Shown here piece after piece: positions 6,339 to 7,693 of a stretch of DNA of 7,693 bases; position 1 is the stretch's first letter, and every line of letters starts with the position of its first letter. A model generated the notes under the pieces. That model did not search any database. It was not told where the DNA came from and worked only from the letters and a program-made list of their open reading frames with translations. A program made the position numbers and the translations under genes. This DNA is from a bacterium (GTDB lineage: Bacteria; Planctomycetota; B15-G4; JADJEK01), in assembly GCA_030428825.1 (NCBI GenBank), contig JAUIEL010000317.1, positions 1-7,693 on the forward strand. Direction: 5' to 3'.

Positions 6339-6767
6339 GCCGACGAATCGGCCGTCACGCCAGACCTCGCGCGGCGGCGCGTCGGCGCCGCCGGCGACCA
6401 CGATCCGGCGGACGTCCCCGACCGACGTGACGACGACGCGGTCGCGTTCGCCGCGCCGGACCGCGCCGGCGTCCGGGAACTCCTCGTCCCGGAACCAGGT
6501 CCGCCGGAAGCGGAAGACGAGCGTCCGCCCCTCCCGCTCGACGTCGGCGCCGGGGCAGTGCCAGAGCGTCTCCGCCGCCGTCCGGTAGTCGAGCGTCAGC
6601 CGCCCCGCCGGGTCGAACGCCACGTGCTCGAGCCGGACCTGCTCGGGAGGGTAGTACTCGGCGACGTCGTCGCTCGCGCACGCCGCGAGTCCGAGGACCA
6701 GGGGGACCAGGGGGACCAGCGGGACCAGCGACGCCAGGATCGTGAGCGGGGAGCGGGGATGACGCAC
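6333..6767 (-). CDS. Small lipoprotein of unknown function
   Basis: A 144-residue protein from GTG 6767, preceded by a strong GGAGGA ribosome binding site with a 7-base spacer. Residues 1-29 are a lipoprotein signal peptide: Arg2, His3 and Arg5, then a hydrophobic core made almost entirely of Val-Pro-Leu repeats (residues 15-23), ending in lipobox Leu27-Ala-Ala-Cys30. The mature part of about 115 residues is acidic at first (SDD), then Arg-rich with alternating hydrophobic residues suggesting a beta-sheet domain (LTLDYRTA, TLVFRFRRTWF, DRVVVTSV, RRIVVAGG). One further Cys lies at 71 (WHCPG). I recognise no family. It begins 13 bases after the stop of the upstream minus-strand gene, so the two are probably one operon. 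Ala at +2 does not suggest inner-membrane retention, so outer-membrane anchoring is possible. Confidence 0.75.
   Translation of the reverse strand: MRHPRSPLTILASLVPLVPLVPLVLGLAACASDDVAEYYPPEQVRLEHVAFDPAGRLTLDYRTAAETLWHCPGADVEREGRTLVFRFRRTWFRDEEFPDAGAVRRGERDRVVVTSVGDVRRIVVAGGADAPPREVWRDGRFVGG
6695..6730 (-). repeat. 9-bp tandem repeat, four units, encoding the signal-peptide core
   Basis: On the plus strand two copies of GGACCAGGG (6695-6703, 6704-6712) are followed by two of GGACCAGCG (6713-6721, 6722-6730). Read on the minus strand this encodes the repeated Val-Pro-Leu of the lipoprotein signal peptide. As in the non-coding repeat at 3270-3305, there are four 9-base units in two pairs differing by one base. 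Loss or gain of a unit would shorten or lengthen the hydrophobic core by exactly three residues without a frameshift. Confidence 0.85.
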
Positions 6768-6774
6768 GACCGGT

Positions 6775-6780
6775 TCCTCC
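6775..6780 (-). promoter_or_regulatory. Strong Shine-Dalgarno deciding the GTG start of the lipoprotein
   Basis: On the minus strand GGAGGA is followed by a 7-base spacer and GTG at 6767-6765. It abuts the TGA of the preceding gene (6783-6781), consistent with coupled translation in a two-gene unit. It supports the GTG as the real start. Confidence 0.7.
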
Positions 6781-7548
6781 TCAGCCGCCCGCGAAGTGGT
6801 AGACGAGCCAGATCGCGGGGCGGCGCTCCGCCTCGTCGATCAGGAGCTTCGCGAAGGCGAGGTCCCCGGCCGCGGCGGCCCCGTCGAGCTCGGAGCGGAG
6901 CCCCTCGGCGAACTCGCCGGAGAGCGGCCGGAGCGCCTCCCTCAGCTTGTCGAGCGCGGCCTCCTCCTTCCCCGGCTTCCAGCCCTTCGAGGCCGCCTTG
7001 ACCGCCTTCTCCGCCTTCGACCAGTCGCGGAACGCCTCGTCGGCGTAGAAGCGCCGCAGCTTCCCCATCGTCGTCCGGTCGATCGGGAGGTCGAGCTTCC
7101 GCGCCCAGTCGGCGAGGACCGGGATCGCGGCGACCGCCCCCCGCTCGTCGAGGATCTCCGCCGTGACGTCGACGTGCTCGAGCGCGTTCTCGAGCGCCCG
7201 GAGCCACCGCTGGGCGTCGCCGACCATCGGCACCACGCGGCCGGGGAGCTCGAGGGACTTCTTCAGGTACGGGAGCGCGGTGTCGAGGTCTCCCGACGCC
7301 AGCGCCGGGCCGCCCTTCTCCTGCCACGCCGCGAGCCACCGCTTCAGGTCCTTCAGCTTCCGCCGCTCGATCAGCTCGCGCAGCGGCTCGTCGAGGTAGC
7401 TCTGCATGCCGGGGCGCCACGGGATCCCGACCTCGAGCCCCGGGTCCCCTTCCCAGTACACGCGCTGGTCGATGTCGAGCAGGACGAGGCGCGGGAGGTT
7501 GAACTTCGGGATGGCGTACATCTCGAACGTGTCGCCCGAACCCATCAC
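6781..7548 (-). CDS. Thioredoxin-fold remnant plus helical-repeat protein, unknown function; possibly 5' truncated
   Basis: From GTG 7548 (with ATG directly after) it encodes 255 residues. Residues about 10-36 (MYAIPKF, then LPRLVLLDIDQRVYWEGDP) match the C-terminal half of a TlpA/AhpC-like thioredoxin fold, where a cis-Pro strand is followed by a strand carrying D-x-x-x-x-V-x-W-x-G. The N-terminal half with the CxxC or peroxidatic Cys is absent; the protein has no Cys at all. The remainder, 50-250, is charged and helical (for example ALASGDLDTALPYLKKSLEL, reminiscent of a TPR-like hairpin) without a family I can name. GGAAGGA at 7556-7562 lies 7 bases from the GTG and could serve as its ribosome binding site, but the minus frame stays open to the window edge. 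Either the gene starts here lacking half its fold, or its 5' part was lost at the strand switch near 7549-7590. It probably forms an operon with the lipoprotein gene downstream. Confidence 0.65.
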   Translation of the reverse strand: MMGSGDTFEMYAIPKFNLPRLVLLDIDQRVYWEGDPGLEVGIPWRPGMQSYLDEPLRELIERRKLKDLKRWLAAWQEKGGPALASGDLDTALPYLKKSLELPGRVVPMVGDAQRWLRALENALEHVDVTAEILDERGAVAAIPVLADWARKLDLPIDRTTMGKLRRFYADEAFRDWSKAEKAVKAASKGWKPGKEEAALDKLREALRPLSGEFAEGLRSELDGAAAAGDLAFAKLLIDEAERRPAIWLVYHFAGG

Positions 7549-7575
7549 CTGCGGGTCCTTCCGGTCGACGGCGAC

Positions 7576-7693
7576 GTGGCCGGGGAGCGGGTGTTCATCG
7601 ACCTCAGCGAGGACGGCTACATCGTCGATGGCTCGACGGTGGACGCCGACGGCACCTACTGGCTGACCGTTCCGTTCAAGGGCAAGGTCCTCG
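7576..7693 (+). CDS. Partial frame resembling SMP-30/gluconolactonase beta-propeller
   Basis: Plus frame 1 is open to the window end and reads, from about 7591, VFIDLSEDGYIVDGSTVD followed by ADGTYWLTVPFKGKVL. This resembles the internal blade of SMP-30/gluconolactonase-type proteins (R-V-F-x-D-L, P-D-G-x-T-V-D-A-x-G-x-x-W, then G-x-V). Codon-position composition supports real coding: in 34 codons from 7591, G/C is 32/34 at third positions and 20/34 at first. Seen antisense, in the register of the neighbouring minus-strand gene, the same triplets would have the reverse bias. GTG 7576 is the first possible in-frame start nearby, but no ribosome binding site is visible and the similarity is to the middle of the family, so this looks like a 5'-truncated gene rather than a true N-terminus. 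It runs off the window. Identification by eye only. Confidence 0.45.
   Translation, partial: MAGERVFIDLSEDGYIVDGSTVDADGTYWLTVPFKGKVL

Noticed and set aside
7564..7569. GTCGAC (SalI-type) palindrome within the strand-switch zone, as a sign of a cloning junction
   Set aside because: GTCGAC recurs several times in this GC-rich window, so its presence at the junction has little weight.

Overview
The window is very GC-rich and coding-dense. It carries a multi-repeat carboxypeptidase-regulatory-like (CarboxypepD_reg, Ig-like beta-sandwich) protein, two secreted members of the sulfatase/alkaline-phosphatase superfamily, and a lipoprotein of unknown function. This mix, with strong preference for G/C at third codon positions and frequent GTG starts, fits a high-GC Planctomycetota bacterium best. 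Myxococcota or Acidobacteriota remain possible. No taxonomic marker gene is present, so the assignment is an inference.

Layout: (1) Bases 1-2883, plus strand: the 3' part of a large exported repeat protein with about nine beta-sandwich units; its reading frame is open from base 1, so the N-terminus lies outside the window. (2) Bases 2884-3472: a 589-base non-coding stretch holding a 35-bp near-perfect inverted repeat (103 bases overall, with two small hairpins in its loop) and a long C/T-rich tract with a 9-bp tandem repeat. (3) Bases 3473-4825, plus: a classical formylglycine-type sulfatase with a signal peptide. (4) Bases 4875-6311, plus: a lipoprotein sulfatase-superfamily hydrolase in which Thr-Leu-Pro-Thr-His replaces the Cys-x-Pro-Ser/Thr-Arg nucleophile motif; the two are 49 bases apart and probably co-transcribed. 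(5) A convergent minus-strand pair reads toward them: a protein with a thioredoxin-fold remnant and a long helical region (6781-7548), followed 13 bases later by a small lipoprotein (6333-6767). (6) In the last ~100 bases the coding signal switches to the plus strand and resembles an internal piece of an SMP-30/gluconolactonase-type beta-propeller. The switch occurs within about 40 bases, which suggests a rearrangement breakpoint or an assembly chimera near the window end.

The plus-strand genes look like cell-envelope or extracellular functions: a surface or periplasmic beta-sandwich repeat protein, and two hydrolases acting on sulfate or phosphate esters outside the cytoplasm. I see no phage, transposase, CRISPR or RNA gene. 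The most unusual items are the structured inverted repeat at 3122-3224, the Thr-for-Cys active site beside a normal sulfatase, the recurrent 9-bp tandem repeats, and the strand switch near 7549-7590.
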